Positions 1 to 6,391 of a stretch of DNA of 8,459 bases are shown one piece after another. A program made the position numbers and the translations under genes. The notes beneath the pieces are model-generated. The model saw only the letters and a list, made by a program, of their open reading frames with translations, had not been told where the DNA came from and ran no database searches. This stretch comes from JAGOTP01 sp964359565 (GTDB lineage: Bacteria > Patescibacteriota > Patescibacteriia > 2-12-FULL-60-25): NCBI GenBank assembly GCA_964359565.1, contig CAYHTN010000052.1, positions 1-8,459 of the forward strand, written 5' to 3'. Each line of letters starts with the position of its first letter. Position 1 is the first letter of the stretch.

Positions 1-2457
1 CACGGCGATCGTGATGCCGTGAGCGCCTGGTGGGATTTTCGGAATACCTACAATTTCTTCCTGAACAGCTTTCGACTGGACTCGTATGATAATGATGGCG
101 AAGAGGTGGAAGCCTACGTGCACGCCGGCGGATCCGTTGTAGGAGCGGCTGCGAGTTATAATCCTGGTTGTGACATCTTTCAATTCTCTAACGGCAATAC
201 GGCGTACGACATTACCATTCATGAATTTACGCACGCGACGATCGGACAAACCTCAAATCTGATCTACCAGAATCAATCAGGAGCTTTAAACGAAAGCTTT
301 GCCGATATCATGGCCGCTGTTGCAGATGGTAACTGGCTCATCGGTGAAGGTCGAACTGGTGGCAATCAACCCTTTCGAGACATGGCGAATCCACCGCGCT
401 TTAACGATCCTGATACCATGCCGCCCCAGATGATCGCGACCGATAATGGGGGTGTCCATACCAATAGTGGCATCCAAAACAAAGTTGCGTTTTTGATCAG
501 CGAAGGTGGTGTTCATAACACCCAACAAGTCCAAGGCATCGGACGGGCAAAGCTCGCACAGCTCATGTTCAACGTCATGCGCACTCTGCCTTCAAGCGCC
601 CAATTCAACGATGCACGTAATCGCGCCATCGCGGTGGCAGATCTCTGGGGGCGAACGCGCGCGTATGGGTTTACCCCCCAAGACGCGTGTATGGTGCGGA
701 ATGCCTACTTCGCCGCTGGTTTCCGTGGGGTTGATGACAGCGCTCGTGCCGACGCTGATTGCGATGGGATCGAAGATAACCGTGATCCTGATCGTGATAA
801 CGATGCGATCCCGGATATACGCGACAACTGTCCACTGACCCGGAACATCGATCAACGCGATACCGATCGTGATGGCTTAGGAGATGCGTGTGATAACGAT
901 GCGGACAACGACGGCGTCCCGGACTCAATCGATAATTGTCCGAACCGCGCGAACCCAAGACAAGAAGTAAATCCCCGTGATAGCCGTGGCTTCGCCTGTG
1001 GCGACGATGATCGTGATGGTGTTTTAAACGATATTGATAATTGTTATCTCGAACCCAACCCCGATCAAGCGAATCTTGATAATGATATCTTTGGCGACGT
1101 CTGCGATACCGATGTTGATGGCGACGGTTACGATAATCGAAGAGACAATTGCCCTCGCGTTGCCAATCGTGATCAAGCAGATACGGATCGTGATGGCGTA
1201 GGGAACAGCTGTGACAATTGTCCGAGTATTTCGAACCGCGATCAACGTGATCGTGATAACGACCGCGCAGGTGACGTCTGTGACGCCGACCGCGATGGCG
1301 ATGGCATTCCAAACGCAGAAGACGAATGTCCAGATTCCATCATCTGTATCAATAGCACCCAGTCCACGATGGGCGTGATCCAAATCCCCGTCCAACCCAC
1401 GCCAACCATTGTCCGCATTCCGCTCCCAACCCCGTTTTGTCCAACTTGCGAACCCATGCGTCCACTCGAACTACCTTCTTGTCACAGCTTAAGCCTACAA
1501 GGCGATGTAAACGGAAAGCGTTTCTGGTTGAGTGATGAAAGTGGCCGTCTCGTCAGTCGCTTCCGGAAAAATGGTACAGGCTTAACGGCAAGACTCGAAC
1601 CAGAAGGAGGCCGTACCTACACCCTTCATGCGCTGATGTCAGGCACAAGTAAAATAACTCCTGCTCGAGTCGAGGTTCGCGTTGATGAGAGTGCGTGCAC
1701 AAAGCGCGTGACGGAATCCGCTCAGACAGAGTCAACCGCTCCTTCCTCTACAAAAATCCTGCCACGAGAGACAAAAACAAGACTCCTCGACACCAAATTT
1801 TTGCCAAGTCCTCCTCCACTCCCTAAGTCAAAAGAACTCGTCGCCGAGCAAGAGGTCGGGAAGATGACGCCCGTGCCAACAAAAACCGATGAACAAAAAA
1901 GAGAGCCGGGCCCGAGTATCTCAGAGAAATCAGATCCGACGACGAAAAGCGAACCGACTCAAGATCCTCGTGTGAAAGAAGAGACTGCCTTGCCCACAAC
2001 GCAAGACCCCGTGATCAAAAATGAACCCGTGGTGAAAGCGGAACCAAAAATATCCGTTCCCGAAACGCCCCGCTTCTCAAGCAATGCCCCAACGATCACG
2101 ATCGAAGTTGTAACTCCTCCAAAAAATCTGTATTACGGCAGTTGCGGCACGACCTCTCCGAGCGTCTTCCATCTCATCTTTGGCGCACGAAGCACCAACG
2201 CTCTTACGAACATGAGCGTGACCTATCAAACGCTGCGTGAAGACGGCTCCGTCGCTCACGCCTCACGAAACGCTCAACTTTTCTCCATTGGTAATGACGA
2301 CTATGCCGTCGATCTCGATACCAAAACGTTTGCCATGGATGATCTCGACGGCGGGAACGGTACATTCACCTATCAAATTACGCTCGTAGACGAAGCGGGC
2401 TTACGAGCCACCCACACCGGTCGCCTCTCGCTCTTCGTTTGTCAGGAGAAAAAGTAA
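1..2457 (+). CDS. Secreted M4 (thermolysin-like) metalloprotease with thrombospondin type-3 repeats, 5' partial
   Basis: The reading frame is open from base 1, so the GTG at 19 is not the true start; signal peptide, propeptide and the start of the catalytic domain lie outside the window. Numbering codons from base 1 (818 residues), HEFTH is at 74-78, NESFAD at 97-102 and DNGGVHTNSG at 148-157. These match the thermolysin zinc ligands (H74, H78, E98), catalytic E75 and general-acid H153. The 24-residue gap from first His to third ligand is the same as in thermolysin. The catalytic domain ends near residue 245. Then come Asp-rich TSP3 calcium-binding repeats (251-446), a Cys/Pro-rich stretch, a predicted beta domain, a long Pro/Lys/Glu/Thr linker (about 570-695), and a last domain (about 700-817) with a Cys near each end. 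I see no LPXTG motif or C-terminal membrane segment, so release from the cell or non-covalent attachment is inferred. The role is probably extracellular proteolysis; the substrate is unknown. The M4 assignment is secure. Confidence 0.9.
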   Translation, partial: HGDRDAVSAWWDFRNTYNFFLNSFRLDSYDNDGEEVEAYVHAGGSVVGAAASYNPGCDIFQFSNGNTAYDITIHEFTHATIGQTSNLIYQNQSGALNESFADIMAAVADGNWLIGEGRTGGNQPFRDMANPPRFNDPDTMPPQMIATDNGGVHTNSGIQNKVAFLISEGGVHNTQQVQGIGRAKLAQLMFNVMRTLPSSAQFNDARNRAIAVADLWGRTRAYGFTPQDACMVRNAYFAAGFRGVDDSARADADCDGIEDNRDPDRDNDAIPDIRDNCPLTRNIDQRDTDRDGLGDACDNDADNDGVPDSIDNCPNRANPRQEVNPRDSRGFACGDDDRDGVLNDIDNCYLEPNPDQANLDNDIFGDVCDTDVDGDGYDNRRDNCPRVANRDQADTDRDGVGNSCDNCPSISNRDQRDRDNDRAGDVCDADRDGDGIPNAEDECPDSIICINSTQSTMGVIQIPVQPTPTIVRIPLPTPFCPTCEPMRPLELPSCHSLSLQGDVNGKRFWLSDESGRLVSRFRKNGTGLTARLEPEGGRTYTLHALMSGTSKITPARVEVRVDESACTKRVTESAQTESTAPSSTKILPRETKTRLLDTKFLPSPPPLPKSKELVAEQEVGKMTPVPTKTDEQKREPGPSISEKSDPTTKSEPTQDPRVKEETALPTTQDPVIKNEPVVKAEPKISVPETPRFSSNAPTITIEVVTPPKNLYYGSCGTTSPSVFHLIFGARSTNALTNMSVTYQTLREDGSVAHASRNAQLFSIGNDDYAVDLDTKTFAMDDLDGGNGTFTYQITLVDEAGLRATHTGRLSLFVCQEKK
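751..1338 (+). repeat. Tandem thrombospondin type-3 calcium-binding repeats (coding)
   Basis: The translation contains at least six imperfect units. Each combines a DxDxDGxxD-type calcium loop with a DNCP-type cysteine turn and a D..GD.CD closing element. At DNA level this appears as recurring gatcgtgat/gataacgat words, which also create spurious Asp/His/Arg-rich frames on the opposite strand. TSP3 repeats fold only with bound calcium, so the stalk is expected to work outside the cell. Unit lengths vary and some units lack the CP pair, so this is old, diverged duplication rather than a recent expansion. Confidence 0.88.
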
Positions 2458-2486
2458 GAACAATAAAAAATACCCCTTCACATCAT

Positions 2487-2522
2487 TACTGTAGGGACAC
2501 GGCGCGCCGTGTCCCTACAGTA
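2487..2522. terminator. Perfect 36-base palindrome between convergent genes, likely terminator and possible REP-like repeat
   Basis: The arm TACTGTAGGGACACGGCG is followed directly by its exact reverse complement, giving a perfect palindrome centred between 2504 and 2505. It lies 29 bases after the protease stop and three bases before the ychF stop. On the + strand it is followed by a T-rich run (2523-2527), as in a rho-independent terminator. On the - strand the T-rich run (about 2465-2470) is displaced, so termination of ychF here is less certain. With no bases between the arms, the tip of the hairpin must open. The length and perfection exceed what a terminator needs, which is why a dispersed palindromic element is also considered. 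Confidence 0.75.
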
Positions 2523-2525
2523 TTT

Positions 2526-3608
2526 TTATACCCCGATTCTAAAATAACACACATCTCCATCCTGAATAATATAATCTTTGCCTTCAATACGCGTGAGCGC
2601 CTTGGCGCGGCATCCCGCTTCGCCGCCATGCGCGAGATAGTCTTGCCATTTTGTCACTTCGACGCGAATAAAGTTTTTTTCAAAATCTGAATGGATGCGT
2701 CCGGCAGCAACTGGGGCTTTGCTCCCTTTTGTAACCGTCCACGCGCGAGCTTCGTCTGGACCGCTCGTGAGAAAGGTAATCAAACCAAGCACATCGTAAG
2801 ATTCTTTGATTAATCGATGAAGGCCGGATTCCGCTTGTCCCATCGCTTCTAAATATTCCTTCGCTTCTTCTGGAGACATCGATGCGAGCTCTGCTTCCAT
2901 TTTGACGCAGATGGGCACAAGGCGACCTCCGAGAGCGCTCGTTCTTTCTTGCCAAGACCCGTCTTGCAACTGCGACTCGCTCACGTTCACGACGTAAAGC
3001 ATCGGCTTCATCGTGAGTAAACTCAAGATCTTTAAATCCGCTCGCTCGTCATCGGTCCATTCTAACCCGCGCAACATCGTTCCCTGATTAAGGGCTTCTC
3101 CTGCTCGCTTGAGTGTCGCGAGTTCTCTTTCAAGCACCTTTGTCATCCCTGAACGCGCTTGTTTCTCCACTGTCTGCGAACGTTTGGTCACGGTTTCTAA
3201 ATCGGCAATCGCAAGCTCCGTATTAATCGTCTCCGCATCACGTGCCGGATTCACCGAACCATCCACGTGGAGAATATCACCGTCCTCAAACGCACGGACG
3301 ACTTGGGCGATCGCATCGGTCTCACGAATGTGCGCTAAAAATTTGTTTCCAAGACCCTGACCTTCGGACGCGCCCTTCACAAGACCGGCGATATCAACAA
3401 ATTCAATCACGGTTGGAATGACCTTCGCGCTCTTATCCAACGCCGCGAGTTGCTGCAATCGTTCGTCTGGAACTTCAACCACTCCAACATTCGGATCAAT
3501 GGTACAGAAGGGATAGTTGGCACAATCCACCTGTTTTTTGGTCACCGCCGAAAATAAGGTGGATTTCCCCACATTTGGTAGACCCACGATCCCAATTTGG
3601 AGTGACAT
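2526..3608 (-). CDS. ychF: Redox-regulated ATPase YchF (Obg-like P-loop protein)
   Basis: The product is 360 residues, close to the usual 360-365. It is a P-loop protein of the Obg/HflX superfamily that binds ATP rather than GTP and associates with ribosomes; its exact role is not settled in the family. Visible motifs are the Walker A GLPNVGKST (9-17), NYPFCTIDPNVG (31-42), the DIAGLVKGAS switch region (72-81), and NVSE in place of the GTPase NKxD, which is the YchF hallmark. A coiled-coil region about 128-190 follows, then a C-terminal TGS domain ending in YFRIGV. I chose the ATG at 3608, giving MSLQIGIVG, because this is the conserved family start. The upstream ATG at 3644 would lie inside the predicted promoter and add 12 residues with no family match. 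No Shine-Dalgarno sequence is visible. The gene is convergent with the protease gene and divergent from the 174-residue orphan. Confidence 0.95.
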   Translation of the reverse strand: MSLQIGIVGLPNVGKSTLFSAVTKKQVDCANYPFCTIDPNVGVVEVPDERLQQLAALDKSAKVIPTVIEFVDIAGLVKGASEGQGLGNKFLAHIRETDAIAQVVRAFEDGDILHVDGSVNPARDAETINTELAIADLETVTKRSQTVEKQARSGMTKVLERELATLKRAGEALNQGTMLRGLEWTDDERADLKILSLLTMKPMLYVVNVSESQLQDGSWQERTSALGGRLVPICVKMEAELASMSPEEAKEYLEAMGQAESGLHRLIKESYDVLGLITFLTSGPDEARAWTVTKGSKAPVAAGRIHSDFEKNFIRVEVTKWQDYLAHGGEAGCRAKALTRIEGKDYIIQDGDVCYFRIGV

Positions 3609-3619
3609 AGATGGCGCGC

Positions 3620-3648
3620 ATGCTAACGGAAAGCCACGATACATTCAA
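3620..3648 (-). promoter_or_regulatory. Predicted ychF promoter, near-leaderless
   Basis: On the - strand, TTGAAT (3648-3643) is followed after exactly 17 bases by TAGCAT (3625-3620). These match the sigma-70 consensus at 5/6 and 4/6 positions. Transcription would begin near 3613, about five bases before the ATG at 3608, giving an essentially leaderless message. This fits the missing Shine-Dalgarno sequence. Confidence 0.5.
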
Positions 3649-3664
3649 GTCTCCGGTCTTTTGC

Positions 3665-3693
3665 TTGACACCCCTCTCAAAAACCCGTGTGAT
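3665..3693 (+). promoter_or_regulatory. Predicted promoter of the 174-residue orphan gene
   Basis: A perfect TTGACA (3665-3670) is separated by 17 bases from TGTGAT (3688-3693), which matches 4/6 of TATAAT. A start near 3700 would place a short leader containing the Shine-Dalgarno sequence in front of the ATG at 3722. This promoter diverges from the ychF promoter, with the two -35 boxes 16 bases apart. Confidence 0.6.
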
Positions 3694-3701
3694 GCGGGCA
3701 C

Positions 3702-3709
3702 AAGGAGGT
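3702..3709 (+). promoter_or_regulatory. Strong Shine-Dalgarno sequence of the orphan gene
   Basis: AAGGAGGT is a full eight-base complement to the 16S rRNA 3' end. It lies 12 bases before the ATG at 3722, somewhat longer than ideal. Upstream in-frame starts (GTG 3689, ATG 3692) precede it and cannot use it, and the closer TTG at 3711 is in another frame. This decides the start. It is the best ribosome binding site in the window. Confidence 0.7.
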
Positions 3710-3721
3710 CTTGCATCAATC

Positions 3722-4246
3722 ATGGAACGACCAGGTCCCACTTCTCCTACCTGGGCGCCGACCGCGGTCGGCGCCCCGCCCCTCTCTCGCGCGCCGCTCG
3801 AAGCGACTCCCGCGCCCTTCCGAACCGATGTCATCGGCTACGAGAGTGGACACATCGTCCTCCACGGGACCGAGAGCGGGGAGCGCTACTTCGTCGCTGC
3901 CCGGTTCATGGAACGTCCCGTCGACTTCGATGGGTCTGAGCGTGTGCTCCTCCTTCGAGCGCAATTCGAGATCGTGAGCCGTGGGCAAACGGCTGCCGTG
4001 AAGAGCCTGTCCGAACTCGGAATCGCGTTCGAGCGTGTCGTGGTCATCACGATCCACCTGCCGGTGCGCATCGGGAGTAGGTCGGCCGTCCCGAGCCTCG
4101 TGCGTGTCGGCGCGACCAATGGCGCTCTGCTGCTCCCCGCGCTCCAGGAGCTCGAACGCATCCTGCTCGAGGCAGGCGACATCCTGCCCACCCCCCTCCT
4201 CCTCTCCTGGACCGACGGCACCTGGACCGTCACCCCGGATCCCTGA
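3722..4246 (+). CDS. Hypothetical protein, 174 residues, GC-rich orphan gene
   Basis: I do not recognise this protein. The first 36 residues are Pro/Ala-rich and probably disordered. From about residue 37 (DVIGYESGHIVLHGTESGER) it looks like a compact alpha/beta domain, with predicted strands around YFVAARF, RVLLLRAQFEIV and VVVITIHLPV and a helix around LPALQELERILLEAG; it ends TDGTWTVTPDP. There is no signal peptide, membrane segment, cysteine pair or catalytic motif that I can name. Evidence that it is a real gene is the surrounding structure: its own promoter, a perfect Shine-Dalgarno sequence and a terminator starting 11 bases after the stop. The DNA is clearly more GC-rich than ychF and tig on either side, suggesting acquisition or a different gene class. 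Opposing frames (for example 3716-4348 on the - strand) are long because of high GC content and have no comparable signals. Confidence 0.72.
   Translation: MERPGPTSPTWAPTAVGAPPLSRAPLEATPAPFRTDVIGYESGHIVLHGTESGERYFVAARFMERPVDFDGSERVLLLRAQFEIVSRGQTAAVKSLSELGIAFERVVVITIHLPVRIGSRSAVPSLVRVGATNGALLLPALQELERILLEAGDILPTPLLLSWTDGTWTVTPDP
3753..3776. repeat. Perfect 24-base GC-only palindrome near the start of the orphan gene
   Basis: The arm GGGCGCCGACCG... reads into its own reverse complement, with centre between 3764 and 3765 at CGCG. Only its middle contains A/T bases. It spans codons 11-19 of the orphan gene (WAPTAVGAP). As RNA it would form a very stable hairpin about 50 bases after the Shine-Dalgarno sequence. 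It could slow early translation, be a protein binding site, or be an inserted palindromic repeat. No T-run follows, so it is not a terminator. Confidence 0.7.
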
Positions 4247-4257
4247 CCCCTCTTCCC

Positions 4258-4298
4258 ACCGCGCATCCACTCTTCTGGATCCCGCGGTCTCTTTTTTT
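4258..4298 (+). terminator. Rho-independent terminator of the orphan gene
   Basis: ACCGCG (4258-4263) pairs with CGCGGT (4283-4288), and inside that ATCC (4265-4268) pairs with GGAT (4277-4280), leaving an eight-base loop and a small internal bulge. Seven T residues follow at 4292-4298. It begins 11 bases after the orphan stop codon and ends before the tig promoter, separating the two transcription units. Confidence 0.72.
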
Positions 4299-4313
4299 AA
4301 AGAGTTCAATGAG

Positions 4314-4342
4314 TTGACCTTCGAGACAGCTTCACGTACCCT
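4314..4342 (+). promoter_or_regulatory. Possible tig promoter
   Basis: TTGACC (4314-4319, 5/6 to consensus) is followed after 17 bases by TACCCT (4337-4342, 3/6). Transcription would begin near 4349 and leave about 19 bases of leader. The -35 box is good and the -10 box is weak, so this is tentative, but a promoter is expected because a terminator lies just upstream. Confidence 0.4.
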
Positions 4343-4367
4343 CAACACACATTTTTATCGTTTTTCT

Positions 4368-5657
4368 ATGCCCGATATCGTTGTCACTCCCCTCCCCAAA
4401 TCCGAAGTCAAACTCGAGTTCACCGTGAGCGTCGAAGAGGCCGAACCCTATCTTGAAGAAGCCTTAAAAGATCTCTCTACTCATCGACCGATTCCGGGAT
4501 TTCGTCCTGGGAAGGTGCCAATGGCTGAAGCCAAACGCGTCTACGGCGAAATGGCGATCTATGAAGCTGCCCTAGAACGCCTCGTTCGCGCCCTGTACGT
4601 TCGCGCGATTTTAGAAAAAGAGCTGAACACGGTTGGCTCTCCTTCGGTAAACGTTGATCAACTCACCCCTGGAAATCCGATCAAGTTCACCGTGATCGCC
4701 CCAACTGAACCGACGGTCACAAAGATGCCTGATCTGAGCGCGTGTAAAGTGAGTAAAAAAGAAAATACGGTGAGCGACAAACAGCTCGATGAAGCGCTCG
4801 AAGAGATGCGCAAGATGCGTCGTACCGAAGCCATCGTTGATCGACCAGCCACCGTCGATGATCTCGTCATCATCGATTTACAGATGCATAAAGATCACGT
4901 CGCCGTCGAAGGTGGTAGTGGTCAAAACTATCGTGTCTACTTAAACGAAGATCAATACATCCCCGGCTTTTCCAAAGAACTTATCGGGATGAAGAAAGAT
5001 GAAGAACGCGTCTTCACCCTTCCATTTCCAAAAGATCATTTTCAAAAACACTTGGCAGGACAGGATATTCAGTTCACGGCCAAGGCGAAGAATGTCTACG
5101 AACTCAAACAACCTGAGCTTGATGATGCCTTTGCGCAAGGCGTCGGTATCGAAAAACTTGAAACCCTGAAAACCAAGCTCCGTGAAAACATGCAGGTGGA
5201 GTTTATGCAGAAAGCCCAAGAAGCAGCCGAGATCGAGCTTCTTGAAAAATTGGTAGATGGTGCGAGCTTCTCCGAAGTCCCCGAGATCCTCGTGAACGAA
5301 GAAGTGCGTCGCATGATGAGCGAATTACAACAAAGCATCGAACAGCAAGGTATGAAATGGGAAGATTATCTTCAGTCCATCAAAAAAGATGCAAGTACGC
5401 TCAAACTTGAATTCGTGCCTCAGGCGATGCGTCGCGTGCGGACCGCTGTCCTCATCAAAGCCTTCGGCAAAGAAGCAAGGATTCAGATCGAGGATAAAGA
5501 AGTAGATATCGAGATCGATCGCATTATTGATCAGCTACGCGAGAACGACACCGAAACACGCGAACGTGTCACTTCACCAGAGTATCGTGAATATGTCGTG
5601 ATCCAAATGCGCAACCGCAAGACACTTGCCTGGCTCAAAGAGCAGTGCGTGAGCTAG
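4368..5657 (+). CDS. tig: Trigger factor (ribosome-associated chaperone and peptidyl-prolyl isomerase)
   Basis: The product has 429 residues, typical for trigger factor. It docks at the ribosome exit tunnel and shields nascent chains. The N-terminal ribosome-binding domain (1-115) carries the signature loop GFRPGKVP at 44-51. A FKBP-type isomerase domain follows at about 160-245, recognisable by VDDLVIIDLQ, the YIPGFSKELIGMKKDEE core and FTAKAKNVYELKQPELDDAF. The C-terminal helical chaperone domain (250-429) is rich in Glu, Lys and Gln. I chose the ATG at 4368 (MPDIVVTPLP) because trigger factors start about this far before the GFRxGK loop. The open frame upstream to 4035 is only read-through of the GC-rich orphan gene and its terminator. 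No Shine-Dalgarno sequence is visible. The next gene follows after 9 bases. Confidence 0.95.
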   Translation: MPDIVVTPLPKSEVKLEFTVSVEEAEPYLEEALKDLSTHRPIPGFRPGKVPMAEAKRVYGEMAIYEAALERLVRALYVRAILEKELNTVGSPSVNVDQLTPGNPIKFTVIAPTEPTVTKMPDLSACKVSKKENTVSDKQLDEALEEMRKMRRTEAIVDRPATVDDLVIIDLQMHKDHVAVEGGSGQNYRVYLNEDQYIPGFSKELIGMKKDEERVFTLPFPKDHFQKHLAGQDIQFTAKAKNVYELKQPELDDAFAQGVGIEKLETLKTKLRENMQVEFMQKAQEAAEIELLEKLVDGASFSEVPEILVNEEVRRMMSELQQSIEQQGMKWEDYLQSIKKDASTLKLEFVPQAMRRVRTAVLIKAFGKEARIQIEDKEVDIEIDRIIDQLRENDTETRERVTSPEYREYVVIQMRNRKTLAWLKEQCVS

Positions 5658-5666
5658 TACCGTGAA

Positions 5667-6314
5667 ATGATAAAGAAGACGTGCTTTGACAAACCCACTG
5701 TGAGCTTCCATAGTGAAAATAGATCCCTGCTTCAACGTATGCATCTCATCTCTCAACAAGCGCCCGTGTTTTCGTATCGAGATAAAGGATTTCTGCCGAA
5801 AGAAACCTATCTTCCCAAAGAAGAATACGAGCAGGTCGCTCTCGCCAAACTTGTTATTGCCTGTGCGGACATTTTACTTACGGGTCCCGAGCCCGGGGTG
5901 ATTTACCTTGCTCGTCGCATCGCTGAGCCCTGCGCCGGCTTGTGGGTCATTGGCGGCCGCCAACGGATCGATCAAACCAGCCAAGAAGCGGCCCAAGATC
6001 ATCTTCAGCGCGATATTGGACTTCGTATCGATCTCGCTCGTTTTCAATTTCTCGGACTGTTTGAATACTTAGCCGAAACGAATATACAAGGCACCGGTAT
6101 TTCTCACACCTTAGCCGCAACCTATCTCGTAACACTGAGCGAGCAGGAATTAGTGACTCTCTTTGAAAATGGTACATCGGCGCGTCCTGATGAGTACGAG
6201 CCCGGCATTCATGCCTTTGACCACGGTGGTCTCGAGACCCTCTACGCCAAAGGCGAGATGCACGATGCGATTCGGAAGATGTACGCACTTGCCTTTCCTG
6301 CTCGATCCTCTTAA
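5667..6314 (+). CDS. Nudix-family hydrolase, GDP-mannose mannosyl hydrolase-like, with a degenerate Nudix box
   Basis: Residues 60-83 (KLVIACADILL..GVIYLARR) and GLWVIGGR (91-98) form the usual Nudix beta-grasp lead-in. The Nudix-box region is 97-119. It keeps the GG..., the mid-helix Ala and the closing DIGL, but the first Glu is Gln and the REUxEE core reads DHLQRD. GGR rather than GGx.xx.GE, and the following FLGLFEYLAETNIQGTGISHT segment, resemble the GDP-mannose mannosyl hydrolase group, whose box is also non-canonical. The substrate is not provable here; a nucleotide-sugar is a guess. The longest start (5667) is nine bases after the tig stop. A second ATG at 5739 (191 residues, MHLISQQAP) is plausible because a promoter with perfect TTGACA lies just before it and the first 24 residues match nothing in the family. 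No Shine-Dalgarno sequence fits either start. Confidence 0.75.
   Translation: MIKKTCFDKPTVSFHSENRSLLQRMHLISQQAPVFSYRDKGFLPKETYLPKEEYEQVALAKLVIACADILLTGPEPGVIYLARRIAEPCAGLWVIGGRQRIDQTSQEAAQDHLQRDIGLRIDLARFQFLGLFEYLAETNIQGTGISHTLAATYLVTLSEQELVTLFENGTSARPDEYEPGIHAFDHGGLETLYAKGEMHDAIRKMYALAFPARSS
5686..5714 (+). promoter_or_regulatory. Predicted internal promoter for the Nudix gene
   Basis: TTGACA (5686-5691, perfect) is followed after 17 bases by CATAGT (5709-5714, 4/6). Transcription would start near 5721, 18 bases before the ATG at 5739. If used, it lets the Nudix gene be expressed separately from tig and favours the shorter protein. Confidence 0.5.
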
Positions 6315-6350
6315 AAGAATCGCCTCGATCCGTGCATCGGAAAGAGGCGA
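6313..6350 (-). terminator. Rho-independent terminator of glmS
   Basis: On the - strand, TCGCCTC (6350-6344) pairs with GAGGCGA (6326-6320). A small inner CCG/CGG helix sits in the loop, and TTCTTTT (6319-6313) follows at once. It lies 21 bases after the glmS stop and overlaps the Nudix stop codon by two bases. No T-run exists on the + strand side, so it works for glmS only. Confidence 0.6.
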
Positions 6351-6367
6351 AGAGAAGAACTTCTGAT

Positions 6368-6391
6368 CCGTCACTGCACCGTGACGGTTTT
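6368..6391 (+). terminator. Probable terminator of the tig-Nudix unit, inside the glmS 3' end
   Basis: CCGTCAC (6368-6374) pairs with GTGACGG (6381-6387) around a six-base loop, followed by TTTT (6388-6391). The T-run is short. The hairpin lies 54 bases after the Nudix stop and covers the last six codons and stop of glmS, so the conserved TVTVQ end and the + strand hairpin share bases. Confidence 0.5.

Noticed and set aside
671..1312. 213-codon - strand frame rich in His, Arg and Asp opposite the TSP3 repeats
   Set aside because: The low-complexity composition is the direct complement of the Asp-coding repeat; the + strand gives clear TSP3 motifs.
751..1338. CRISPR-like or tandem DNA repeat array
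   Set aside because: The periodic words follow the codons of TSP3 calcium loops, vary in spacing and lie inside one open frame.
4289..4304. CTCTTT/AAAGAG hairpin as a separate element
   Set aside because: It is a weak A/T stem made from the T-run of the orphan gene terminator; no independent role is supported.
3716..4348. 210-codon - strand frame opposite the orphan gene
   Set aside because: The + strand frame has promoter, Shine-Dalgarno sequence and terminator in correct order; the - strand frame has none and would begin upstream of the + strand terminator region.
4035..4367. N-terminal extension of trigger factor upstream of ATG 4368
   Set aside because: It overlaps the orphan gene in another frame, runs through its terminator, and the residues are Ser/Pro/Arg-rich with no trigger factor similarity.
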